From NCBI GenBank assembly GCA_029213105.1, contig JARGNS010000033.1, positions 1 through 14,799 on the forward strand: DNA of 14,799 nucleotides, written 5' to 3'. The stretch comes from Planctomycetota bacterium (GTDB lineage Bacteria; Planctomycetota; PLA2; JAEUHO01). Shown here piece by piece: positions 8,775 through 14,799 of this stretch (within the stretch, counting starts at the first letter, position 1; the number at the start of each line of letters is the position of its first letter). The position numbers were made by a program, and so were the translations under genes. Under the pieces are notes generated by a model, which searched no databases, had not been told where the DNA came from, and saw only the letters and a list, made by a program, of their open reading frames with translations.

Positions 8775-8802
8775 AGTGTAGGCCCTTCCCCTAGGTGGTC
8801 AA
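8775..8802 (-). promoter_or_regulatory. Sigma70-like promoter of the Rrf2-suf operon
   Basis: On the minus strand, -35 TTGACC (8802-8797, 5 of 6 to TTGACA) and -10 TACACT (8780-8775, 4 of 6 to TATAAT) are 16 bases apart. Transcription would start near 8768, at the edge of the palindrome. Confidence 0.55.
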
Positions 8803-8843
8803 ACCGGGGCACGGGCGTCGCGTCTAGATAAATAGTTGAACGA

Positions 8844-9353
8844 TCAGCGGTAGCGTTTGCCGTCCACCTGCAGCCAGCCGCCCTGCTTGCGGCCCTGGGG
8901 ATCGTGGTGGGTCCAGTGCACCACGCCCCCCTTGTCGTTCCACTCGAAGCGCCCCCGGAAGCCTATCTTCTGGCCTTTGCGCCAGGGGACCCGTGGTGCC
9001 AGATCGATGTTGTGGCTGATCTTGATCGTGTGGCCGTCCAGGATGTCGACCAGGCAGCGCTGGTGGCGCGGCGGCTCGCGGTCGTCCTTCAGCAGGTGCA
9101 CGATCCGCCCCGAGCTCTCGACCCAGACACCGGAGCGCTGCTGGGCGACGGCGCGCGCCAGGGCGCCCGGGTCGTTGGGCGCCTCGGCGGGGGGGGCCTT
9201 GGCGGACGCGCCCGGATCGGGGTTGGCGGGCCGGCTGCCCGCGTCCGGCGGGGGCCCGTCGTCGGTCTTGGCCTGCTGGCGTTGCCACAGCCACACCCCG
9301 GTCAGGATCAGGAGGATCACGAGGCGGGTCACGGTTCGCTTGCGTAGGGCCAT
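8844..9353 (-). CDS. Membrane-anchored DUF3465 domain protein
   Basis: 169 residues from ATG at 9353. Residues 9-23 are a single hydrophobic segment after a Lys/Arg-rich start (signal anchor, N-in), followed by a Pro/Asp/Ala-rich linker (about 30-65). The C-terminal domain has the DUF3465 hallmarks: GRIVHLLKDDREPPRHQ (82-98), HNIDLAPR (114-121), RGRFEWNDKGGVVHWTHHDP (133-152) and GGWLQ (158-162). DUF3465 is small and beta-rich, seen in exported proteins, and of unknown function. The domain should face the periplasm. The start was chosen to place the hydrophobic segment at the N-terminus; further upstream the frame encodes a low-complexity Arg/Pro stretch. No strong ribosome binding site precedes it. 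A run of eight G (plus strand 9189-9196) lies in the linker. It is followed by the SUF promoter and shares no visible functional link with it. Confidence 0.82.
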   Translation of the reverse strand: MALRKRTVTRLVILLILTGVWLWQRQQAKTDDGPPPDAGSRPANPDPGASAKAPPAEAPNDPGALARAVAQQRSGVWVESSGRIVHLLKDDREPPRHQRCLVDILDGHTIKISHNIDLAPRVPWRKGQKIGFRGRFEWNDKGGVVHWTHHDPQGRKQGGWLQVDGKRYR

Positions 9354-9481
9354 GGCGCCGATCGTAGCGCAGCGCCGCGGTCCTCGCGCCTGCCACCATC
9401 GCGGGGCCCTGATCGGGCGCCGGTAGGGGGGGCGGCCGGGCGCCTCTATCCTGCGCGCGTCTTCCACGTGCCGAGGGTCCG

Positions 9482-10192
9482 ATGGGTCGCAAGCCGCGCT
9501 ACCGCAAGTCCGCCATGGCGGGTCTCCTGATCGTCGACAAGCCGCTGGGCTGGTCGTCCATGGATGTCGTGCGCAAGGTGCGTCACGCCGCCGGCTTCGT
9601 GAAGACGGGCCATGGCGGCACGCTCGACCCGCTGGCGACCGGCGTCGTCGTCTGCTGCATCGGCCACGCGACGAAGTCCGTCGAGGCGCTGATGGGGATG
9701 CAGAAGACCTACGACGCCAAGATCGACCTGTCCGCGTTCACGCCGACGGACGATGCCGAGGGCGAGCGCGAGGAGGTGGCCGTCGAGACGCCGCCGAGCG
9801 AGGACGACGTACGCGCGGCCCTCGAGACGTTCGTGGGCGAGATCCAGCAGGTTCCGCCGCTCTACAGCGCGATCCACGTGGATGGCAAGCGCGCGTACAA
9901 GCTCGCGCGCAAGGGCGAGGACGTGGAACTCGAGGCGCGCACGGTGCGCATCGACTCCATCGAGCTGCTCGAGTACGAGTTCCCGCACGTGCGTGTGCTC
10001 GTCCGCAGTGGCAAGGGCGTGTACGTGCGCAGCCTGGCCCGCGATCTGGGCAAGGCCCTCGGGACCGGGGGCTACCTCTCGGGGCTGCGCCGCACCGCGG
10101 TCGGCCCCTACCGCGTCGAGGACGCCGTCACGGCCGAGCGCCTGCTGCAGCCGATCGGCCAGTTCGACCTGCTGGATGCGCCCAAGGCCTGA
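9482..10192 (+). CDS. truB: TruB, tRNA pseudouridine-55 synthase
   Basis: 236 residues. Makes pseudouridine 55 in the T-loop of tRNAs. Motif I KTGHGGTLDPLATG (41-54) contains catalytic Asp49. Also visible are LIVDKPLGWSS (16-26), QKTYDAKIDL, QVPPLYSAIHVDGKRAYKLAR and SGKGVYVRSLARDLG, all in the family order. It ends soon after the catalytic domain. E. coli TruB is 314 residues, so the C-terminal PUA-like domain is missing or reduced. GAGG at 9473-9476 stands 5 bases before the chosen ATG; an internal ATG at codon 12 is an alternative that would keep the whole domain. It stands alone, without the usual rbfA, infB or rpsO neighbours, and is divergent from the DUF3465 gene. Confidence 0.94.
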   Translation: MGRKPRYRKSAMAGLLIVDKPLGWSSMDVVRKVRHAAGFVKTGHGGTLDPLATGVVVCCIGHATKSVEALMGMQKTYDAKIDLSAFTPTDDAEGEREEVAVETPPSEDDVRAALETFVGEIQQVPPLYSAIHVDGKRAYKLARKGEDVELEARTVRIDSIELLEYEFPHVRVLVRSGKGVYVRSLARDLGKALGTGGYLSGLRRTAVGPYRVEDAVTAERLLQPIGQFDLLDAPKA

Positions 10193-10220
10193 GCCTCGCC
10201 CGACGTCAGGGGTGGTCCCC

Positions 10221-10266
10221 GTAGGGGCGGTCCAGCCGACGCTTCGTCGGCGTGTGTCCGCCCGCG
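10221..10266. repeat. Single-arm copy of the intergenic repeat found at 1468-1596
   Basis: GTAGGGGCGGTCCAG and CGGCGTGTGTCCGCCCGCG are identical to the left arm at 1468-1517. The middle differs in sequence but remains a hairpin (CCGACG-CTT-CGTCGG, 10236-10250). CCCC-GTA-GGGG (10217-10227) adds a small stem at the left boundary. No right arm is seen. It lies in the 124-base gap between the convergent truB and DinB-like genes. Confidence 0.75.
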
Positions 10267-10316
10267 AACGGCCGTGTGCCTCCGCCTCCTTGCCGAGCCG
10301 GTGCGAGCCTGCGGAC

Positions 10317-10871
10317 CTACGGGCGCAGCTCCTTCAGCAGCAGGATCTGCCCGTAGTGCGCGACCATGTGCTCGAGCACGTGGTACAGGATCCAGCCCTT
10401 GGTGAGCCGCACGCCCTTCAAGAGGAAGGACTCGTCGAGATCCGCGTCCGTCCAGCCCCGCAGGGTCACGTGGGTCGCGAGCCGCCCGCGATCGATCATG
10501 GCCAGGTAGTCCGGCAGCCCCAGGCCCCGCAGCGCCTCGGGATGGCCGCCGTCCTCCGGCAGCGGCAAGCCGTCCTCGTCCGCACGGATGCCGATCACGC
10601 CTTTCACGATGCGGTTCACGTCGTCCCGCTCGCGGATGCCGCGCGCGCCGGCCTGCAGCCACCACACCTCCGCGACGGCGATGTGGGCGAGCAGCATCCC
10701 GATCGTGTTGCGGCCCGGCGCGATCTGCCACTCGAGCGCCTCGGCGTCGAGCCCCTCGACCGACTCCTTGAGCCGTCGCAGCTGGTCATCGAGCTGCCCT
10801 GCCATGTAGACGATGCGTGCCTGGCTCGCGTCGTCGTAGCCCTCCGGCACCGGGACCAGGTGTTCGCGCAT
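10317..10871 (-). CDS. DinB-fold (DinB_2/DUF664-like) protein
   Basis: 184 residues from ATG 10871, with GGAGGG (10883-10878) 6 bases upstream. The sequence reads as a four-helix bundle. A first helix (about 14-40) is followed by NTIGMLLAHIAVAEVWWLQ (55-73) with His63. The last helix ILYHVLEHMVAHYGQILLLKEL (161-182) carries His164, His168 and His172. The pattern of one histidine in helix 2 and two spaced by four in helix 4 is the metal site of DinB/YfiT-type proteins, which include thiol-dependent transferases and many uncharacterised members. The substrate cannot be inferred. Composition matches the rest of the window. The gene is convergent with truB and divergent from hemN. Confidence 0.85.
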   Translation of the reverse strand: MREHLVPVPEGYDDASQARIVYMAGQLDDQLRRLKESVEGLDAEALEWQIAPGRNTIGMLLAHIAVAEVWWLQAGARGIRERDDVNRIVKGVIGIRADEDGLPLPEDGGHPEALRGLGLPDYLAMIDRGRLATHVTLRGWTDADLDESFLLKGVRLTKGWILYHVLEHMVAHYGQILLLKELRP

Positions 10872-11126
10872 GGGGGACCCTCCGGTCGTGAGCATACGGC
10901 CCGGGGCGCTCGACCGTGCGCAGCCATCCGCACGCGTTGGGGAGGAGCCCGCAGCCGCGGGGGTGGCAGGGCCCATCGGGCGGGGAATTCGCGTCTGGCA
11001 CGGGATTCCCATGGGGCAGCGACGAGGGCACCGCTCCGCATGGTTCGCATTCGCTCCTGGGGCTGGAGAGGTTGCGGGGCGGTCGCCCTCGCTTCGTGTC
11101 AGGCGGACCCCTGAGAGCCCTTGGCA

Positions 11127-12506
11127 ATGACCGCGATCACGGCCGACCTACTCGCCCGCTACGACCGGCCGGGCCCGCGCTACACCTCGTACCCGACCGC
11201 CGCGGAGTTCCACGCCGACGTCGGCGCCGGGGCCTACGCGGAGCACCTGGCGCGAGCGGCCACGCGCGTCGACGAGCCCCTGGGCCTCTACGTGCACCTG
11301 CCGTTCTGCCAGAACCGCTGCCACTACTGCGGCTGCAACGTCGTCATCACCAAGCAGCGCGGCGTGGCGCGGGACTACCTCACCGCGCTGCAGGGCGAGA
11401 TCCGCGACGTCGCGGCCCGCCTCGGCAAGCGCCGCACCGTGCGTCAGATGCACTGGGGCGGCGGCACCCCGACCTACCTGTGGCCGGAGCAGATCCGCGA
11501 GCTGGGGGCCTTCCTCCACGCGACCTTCGAGTTCGAGCCGGAGGCCGAGCTGGCCGTGGAGGTCGACCCGCGCGTGACGACGGCGCGCCACCTGCGTGCG
11601 CTGCGTGACGTCGGCTTCAACCGCATCTCCCTGGGAGTCCAGGACTTCACGCCGGCCGTGCAGGTCGCCATCGGTCGCCTGCAGGGCTACGAGGAGACCG
11701 CGGACCTCGTCGCAGAGGCCCGCGCCCTGGGCTTCGGGTCCATCAACCTGGACCTGATCTACGGGCTCCCGCACCAGACGGCCGAGGCGTTTGCGGGCAC
11801 GCTCGAGCAGACCCTCGTCCTCCGGCCCGACCGGGTCGCCGTGTACGGCTACGCGCACATGCCCTGGCTCAAGCCGCATCAGCGCAAGATCGACGACGAG
11901 GCCCTGTCGGATGCGCGCGAGCGCCTCGAGCTGCTCGCCGCCGCGGGCCGGGCCTTCACGGGCGACGGCTACGTCGCGATCGGCATGGATCACTTCGCCC
12001 TGCCCGAGGACGAGCTGGGTCGCGCGCGCAACAACGGCACGCTCTGGCGCAACTTCATGGGCTACACCGTGCGCCATGCGCCGGACACGGTGGCCTTCGG
12101 CATGAGCGCCATCGGCGACGTCGACGGCGCCTACATCCAGAACGAGCACAAGCTCAACCGCTACCGGGATGCCGTCGCGGCCCATCGCCTCCCGGCCGCG
12201 CGCGGGTTCCTCCTGAGTGCGGACGACCGCATTCGCCGGCACGTCATCACCGCGCTGATGTGCAATGGGCGCCTCGACATCCCCGCGACCGAGGCGGAGC
12301 TGGGCATCGACTTCGAGGCCTACTTCGAGGACGCGCGTGAGCCGCTGGAGGCTCTCGAGAAGGACGGCTTCCTGACCCGCTCGGCCGACGCGCTCGCCGT
12401 GACGGAGTTCGGTGCGCCGTTCGTGCGCAACGTGGCGATGGTGTTCGACGCCTACCTCGCCAAGCACGAAACCGGCGAGGGCCAGCGTTTCTCGCGCACG
12501 GTCTGA
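11127..12506 (+). CDS. hemN: HemN, oxygen-independent coproporphyrinogen III oxidase
   Basis: 459 residues, close to the family norm. A radical SAM enzyme that converts coproporphyrinogen III to protoporphyrinogen IX without oxygen. The [4Fe-4S] motif PFCQNRCHYCGC has Cys61, Cys65 and Cys68 (C-x3-C-x2-C), followed by Cys70. SAM-binding HWGGGTPTYL covers 109-118; VEVDPR and RISLGVQDF follow. YAHMPWLKPHQRKI (242-255), IGMDHFALPEDEL, NFMGYT and GMSAIGD are found in true HemN and not in the HemW/HutW relatives. The ATG at 11127 was preferred to the TTG two codons earlier; GAGAG stands 9 bases upstream. No FNR-type box is visible in the 255-base upstream gap, which shows nothing else I can support. 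Confidence 0.95.
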   Translation: MTAITADLLARYDRPGPRYTSYPTAAEFHADVGAGAYAEHLARAATRVDEPLGLYVHLPFCQNRCHYCGCNVVITKQRGVARDYLTALQGEIRDVAARLGKRRTVRQMHWGGGTPTYLWPEQIRELGAFLHATFEFEPEAELAVEVDPRVTTARHLRALRDVGFNRISLGVQDFTPAVQVAIGRLQGYEETADLVAEARALGFGSINLDLIYGLPHQTAEAFAGTLEQTLVLRPDRVAVYGYAHMPWLKPHQRKIDDEALSDARERLELLAAAGRAFTGDGYVAIGMDHFALPEDELGRARNNGTLWRNFMGYTVRHAPDTVAFGMSAIGDVDGAYIQNEHKLNRYRDAVAAHRLPAARGFLLSADDRIRRHVITALMCNGRLDIPATEAELGIDFEAYFEDAREPLEALEKDGFLTRSADALAVTEFGAPFVRNVAMVFDAYLAKHETGEGQRFSRTV

Positions 12507-12605
12507 AACGGCCCGGACCGGATCCCTCTCGTTCGTGTGAGCCGACGAGACGGCGGGGTGGGCTGGGAGGCTGCGCCCCGCGACACCGCTACGAGGAGGG
12601 GAACG

Positions 12606-12932
12606 ATGAAACACCGCATCCTGGATGAAGCACGCCTGGCGGCGATGGAGCCGCTGTTGCGTCCGATCGTGGCCGATCTCATCGAGGCCTACGACGACGT
12701 CCTGGCGGCCGCCGGTCGCGGCGACGGAAGCATGGACCGCGAGCTCGAGGTCGTGCAGCGCTACGTGTTCGAACTCGAGGGCCTGGGCGCGAGCGTCCGG
12801 TCGCTCGAACCCCTCGCGATCGAGTTCCTGGCCGAGCAGGAGGGCGAAATCGGGTACTACCCCTGGTCGGTCACGACGGGTGCGCTGGCGGCGTTCCGCT
12901 CCCTCGAGGCGCTGTGCGCGGTGGCCGCGTGA
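12606..12932 (+). CDS. Uncharacterised small helical protein (possibly DUF2203-like)
   Basis: 108 residues. Translation is well supported: GAGGAGGGG (12593-12601) immediately before ATG. The sequence is predicted helical, Leu/Glu/Ala-rich, with LRPIVADLIEAYDDVLAAA (19-37), a second helix RELEVVQRYVFELEGLGASV (41-60), then a shorter region ending IGYYPWSVTTGALAAFRSLEAL. No signal peptide or membrane segment. The two-helix hairpin followed by a compact Trp-containing end recalls the DUF2203 family, but the match is by eye and weak. It is 99 bases downstream of hemN on the same strand and could share its transcript. A GC-rich hairpin follows. Confidence 0.7.
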   Translation: MKHRILDEARLAAMEPLLRPIVADLIEAYDDVLAAAGRGDGSMDRELEVVQRYVFELEGLGASVRSLEPLAIEFLAEQEGEIGYYPWSVTTGALAAFRSLEALCAVAA

Positions 12933-12945
12933 GGCGCCGCGGCCG

Positions 12946-12962
12946 GGCCGCCCAGGGCGGCC
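12946..12962. terminator. GC-rich hairpin between the small helical protein gene and the tRNA gene
   Basis: GGCCGCCC-A-GGGCGGCC is a perfect palindrome with 8-bp arms (about 6 bp usable with a 5-base loop), 13 bases after the stop codon. It also lies 16 bases beyond the tRNA 3' end on the other strand, so it could end both convergent transcripts. No T-run on either side. Confidence 0.5.
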
Positions 12963-12977
12963 GCAAGGGGCAGAAAG

Positions 12978-13068
<91 letters not shown>

Positions 13069-13101
13069 GCGCGGCCGGGATCTTGTCGAATCCGGGCGGC
13101 T

Positions 13102-13107
13102 CTTATA
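13102..13107 (-). promoter_or_regulatory. Possible -10 element of the tRNA-Ser gene
   Basis: TATAAG on the minus strand (5 of 6 to TATAAT) stands 33 bases before the tRNA 5' end, in an AT-richer spot of a GC-rich gap. No convincing -35 is found 16-18 bases upstream. Confidence 0.4.
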
Positions 13108-13180
13108 CCACCTGGGCGCCGTTCGTCGCGGGCTGACGCAGGGCAGGGCCCCGGGAGAGAATCGGGCTACGATCCGCGCC

Positions 13181-14599
13181 ATGTCAGATAAGCATCATGG
13201 TGGGCATCCCCACCGTTCCCAACGTGGTCCCCGCAAGCCCCGAGACGGTGGCGGAGGCGGTCGCGGCGGCGGACGCCGCGGCGGCGGCCCCAGCAGTGGC
13301 GGCGGCAAGGGCTTCAAGTCTGCGGGTCGCGCCGAGCCCGTCCCCGCGGACCTGCCCGAGACCAAGTTCGCCGAGTTCGACCTTGCGCCCAACCTCGAGG
13401 CCGGCATCGCCGCGGCCGGCTACATCGAGCCCTCGCCCATCCAGGCGGGGATGATCCCGCTGGTGCTCGAAGAGAAGAACGTCGTCGGCCGCGCCCAGAC
13501 GGGTACCGGCAAGACGGCTGCCTTCCTGATCCCGCTGCTCGGCCTGCTCGAGCCCGTCGAAGACGCCGCCGAGGATCCCGACGCAAGCCCCACGGGCCCG
13601 GTCCGCATCCTGATCGTCGCGCCCACGCGTGAGCTGGCGATCCAGATTGCGAAGGAGAGCGACAAGCTCACCCGCTTCGTGCCCGTGCGCACCGTGTGCT
13701 GCTACGGCGGCACCTCGATCGACGATCAGGTGAAGGCCTTGCGGGACTGCATGGTGGTGGCCGGCACCCCCGGGCGCCTGCTCGACCTGATCCGCCGCGG
13801 CCATCTCGATCTCGGCTCGCTCGACGCGATCGTCCTCGACGAGGTCGACCGCATGTACGACCTCGGCTTCCGCGACGACGTCGACAGGATCCTGGCCGCC
13901 GGCAAGTCCCGTCAGCAGACGATCCTGACCTCGGCCACGCTCAATGACGACGTCGAGAACCTGATCGCCAAGCACATGGGCGAGCACGAGCGCGTCATCA
14001 TGGAGGCCAAGTCGCTCACGGTCGACGCCATCGATCAGACGTTCTACTTCGTCGATCCGCGCCGCAAGCAGGACCTCCTGATCGAGGTGCTCAAGTCGCT
14101 GAAGCCCGCCAAGGGCATCGTCTTCGTGCGTACGCGCTTCAGCGTGGACCGCATCACGTACCAGCTGCAGCAGCGCGGCATGGGGGCGGAGCTGATCCAC
14201 AGCGGCCTGCCCCAGCGCAAGCGCGAGCGCATCCTGGAGCTCTTCCGGGAGGGCAAGTTCCCCCTCCTGATCGCCACCGACGTGGCCGCCCGCGGCCTCG
14301 ACATCGACGACATCACCCATGTCGTGAACTTCGACATCCCCAACCACGCGGAGGACTACGTCCACCGCGTGGGGCGCACCGCCCGCATGGGCAAGGAGGG
14401 CGCCGCGGTCACCTTCGTGACGATTGATGATGGCCCCTACCTGACGCAGGTGGAGAAGCTCATCAACAAGGAGATCCGTCAGGAGATGTATCCGGGCTTC
14501 GAGCTGGAGAAGCCGGAGCCGGCGGCGAAGAAGGAGGCCAAGAAGCAGAAGCGGCCGCCCGGCCTCCCGCCTTGGGCCAACGTCGCCCGACGCCGGTAA
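13181..14599 (+). CDS. DEAD-box-type ATP-dependent RNA helicase (DEVD variant)
   Basis: 472 residues. The N-terminal 55 residues are a Gly/Arg/His-rich disordered tail with RGG-like runs. Core motifs in order: Q motif with Phe66 and Gln88 (YIEPSPIQ), motif I AQTGTGKT (105-112), Ia PTRELA, GG, Ib TPGR, motif II DEVD (220-223) where most relatives have DEAD, motif III SAT (251-253), motif IV IVFVRTR, motif V ATDVAARGLD (365-374) and motif VI HRVGRTAR (395-402). The C-terminal end is Lys/Arg/Pro-rich. All catalytic residues are kept; only the third residue of motif II differs. It most resembles the RhlE-type group of RNA chaperone helicases, so rRNA or mRNA remodelling is likely, but the exact subtype is uncertain. 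No Shine-Dalgarno site lies next to the ATG. Confidence 0.94.
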   Translation: MSDKHHGGHPHRSQRGPRKPRDGGGGGRGGGRRGGGPSSGGGKGFKSAGRAEPVPADLPETKFAEFDLAPNLEAGIAAAGYIEPSPIQAGMIPLVLEEKNVVGRAQTGTGKTAAFLIPLLGLLEPVEDAAEDPDASPTGPVRILIVAPTRELAIQIAKESDKLTRFVPVRTVCCYGGTSIDDQVKALRDCMVVAGTPGRLLDLIRRGHLDLGSLDAIVLDEVDRMYDLGFRDDVDRILAAGKSRQQTILTSATLNDDVENLIAKHMGEHERVIMEAKSLTVDAIDQTFYFVDPRRKQDLLIEVLKSLKPAKGIVFVRTRFSVDRITYQLQQRGMGAELIHSGLPQRKRERILELFREGKFPLLIATDVAARGLDIDDITHVVNFDIPNHAEDYVHRVGRTARMGKEGAAVTFVTIDDGPYLTQVEKLINKEIRQEMYPGFELEKPEPAAKKEAKKQKRPPGLPPWANVARRR

Positions 14600-14600
14600 G

Positions 14601-14686
14601 GACACGCCCGAAGGGGCGCAGCCCCGGTGTCGCGGAGTGCGTAGCACGGAGCGGCAGTGCCGGTCGGGATCCCGGCGGAGCCGGGA
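14601..14686. repeat. Cluster of four short perfect hairpins downstream of the helicase
   Basis: In order: GGGGC-GCA-GCCCC (14613-14625), itself flanked by GACAC and GTGTC (14601-14605 and 14627-14631); GTGC-GTA-GCAC (14637-14647); CGGCA-G-TGCCG (14652-14662); TCCCGGC-GGA-GCCGGGA (14670-14686). The first lies right after the TAA and could act as the helicase terminator, though without a T-run. The rest of 14600-14799 shows no credible gene; a run of eight G is at 14766-14773. Confidence 0.6.
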
Positions 14687-14799
14687 GCCAGACAACTCAC
14701 GGTCGTCGCGTTCCGCCCCGTCACAGGGGTCGTGCTTTGCGGGCGCAACAGCACTCGACCCACAAGGGGGGGGAGGCCGACGCCCGGCCGGCTGGGCTT

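Noticed and set aside
10983..11010. GGGAAT...ATTCCC inverted repeat upstream of hemN as a possible regulator site
   Set aside because: Arms of only 6 bases with a 16-base gap, no promoter nearby, and it does not resemble an FNR box.
11127..12506. Assignment as HemW (haem chaperone) instead of HemN
   Set aside because: The C-x3-C-x2-C-x-C cluster and the downstream YAHMPWLKPHQ, IGMDHFALP and NFMGYT motifs belong to true HemN, and the length of 459 residues fits HemN, not the shorter HemW.
13184..14695. Long minus-strand open frame opposite the helicase
   Set aside because: Shadow of the helicase gene; no ribosome binding site, no family resemblance, and His/Asp/Gly/Val-rich antisense composition.

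Overview
The window is about two-thirds G+C and densely packed with chromosomal housekeeping genes. No phage, plasmid, CRISPR or transposase gene is visible. The phylum cannot be named from the sequence alone. The GC-rich SUF operon headed by an Rrf2 regulator, SufU with SufT, a TraB/GumN secreted protein and short GC-rich palindromic repeats would suit an uncultured Planctomycetota, Myxococcota or related Gram-negative lineage; this is inference. Many start codons are GTG.

Layout. Positions 1-102 (-) hold the N-terminus of a small lipoprotein cut by the window edge. It is divergent from a secreted TraB/GumN-family protein (187-1350, +). A gene-free stretch (1351-1661) carries a large palindromic repeat, one arm of which recurs at 10221-10266. 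From 8723 down to 1662 on the minus strand runs one long co-directional unit: Rrf2-type regulator, sufB, sufC, sufD, sufS, sufU, sufT, and a class I SAM-dependent methyltransferase. Most junctions in this unit overlap by 1-4 bases or lie within 20 bases. In front of the regulator sit a sigma70-like promoter (8775-8802) and a near-perfect 27-bp palindrome (8745-8771), which together look like an autoregulated Fe-S-responsive control point.

After the SUF unit come a membrane-anchored DUF3465 protein (-) and, divergent from it, a short truB (+). Next are the second repeat copy, a DinB-fold protein (-), hemN for anaerobic haem synthesis (+), and a 108-residue helical protein (+). A tRNA-Ser(GCU) gene (-) and a DEAD-box-type RNA helicase with a DEVD motif II (+) follow. 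The window ends in about 200 gene-free bases with a cluster of short hairpins.

How they fit. SufBCD is the scaffold complex with ABC ATPase SufC. SufS and SufU mobilise sulfur from cysteine, and SufT is a maturation accessory factor. The Rrf2 regulator, with three cysteines in the IscR-like position, probably senses cluster status and represses the operon at the palindrome. HemN, a [4Fe-4S] radical SAM enzyme, is a natural client of the pathway. TruB, the tRNA gene and the helicase are RNA-related but show no operonic link. I see no convincing undescribed multi-gene system. The most interesting signals are the palindromic repeat family, the SUF operator, the cysteine cluster ending the TraB-like protein and the 3' hairpin cluster.
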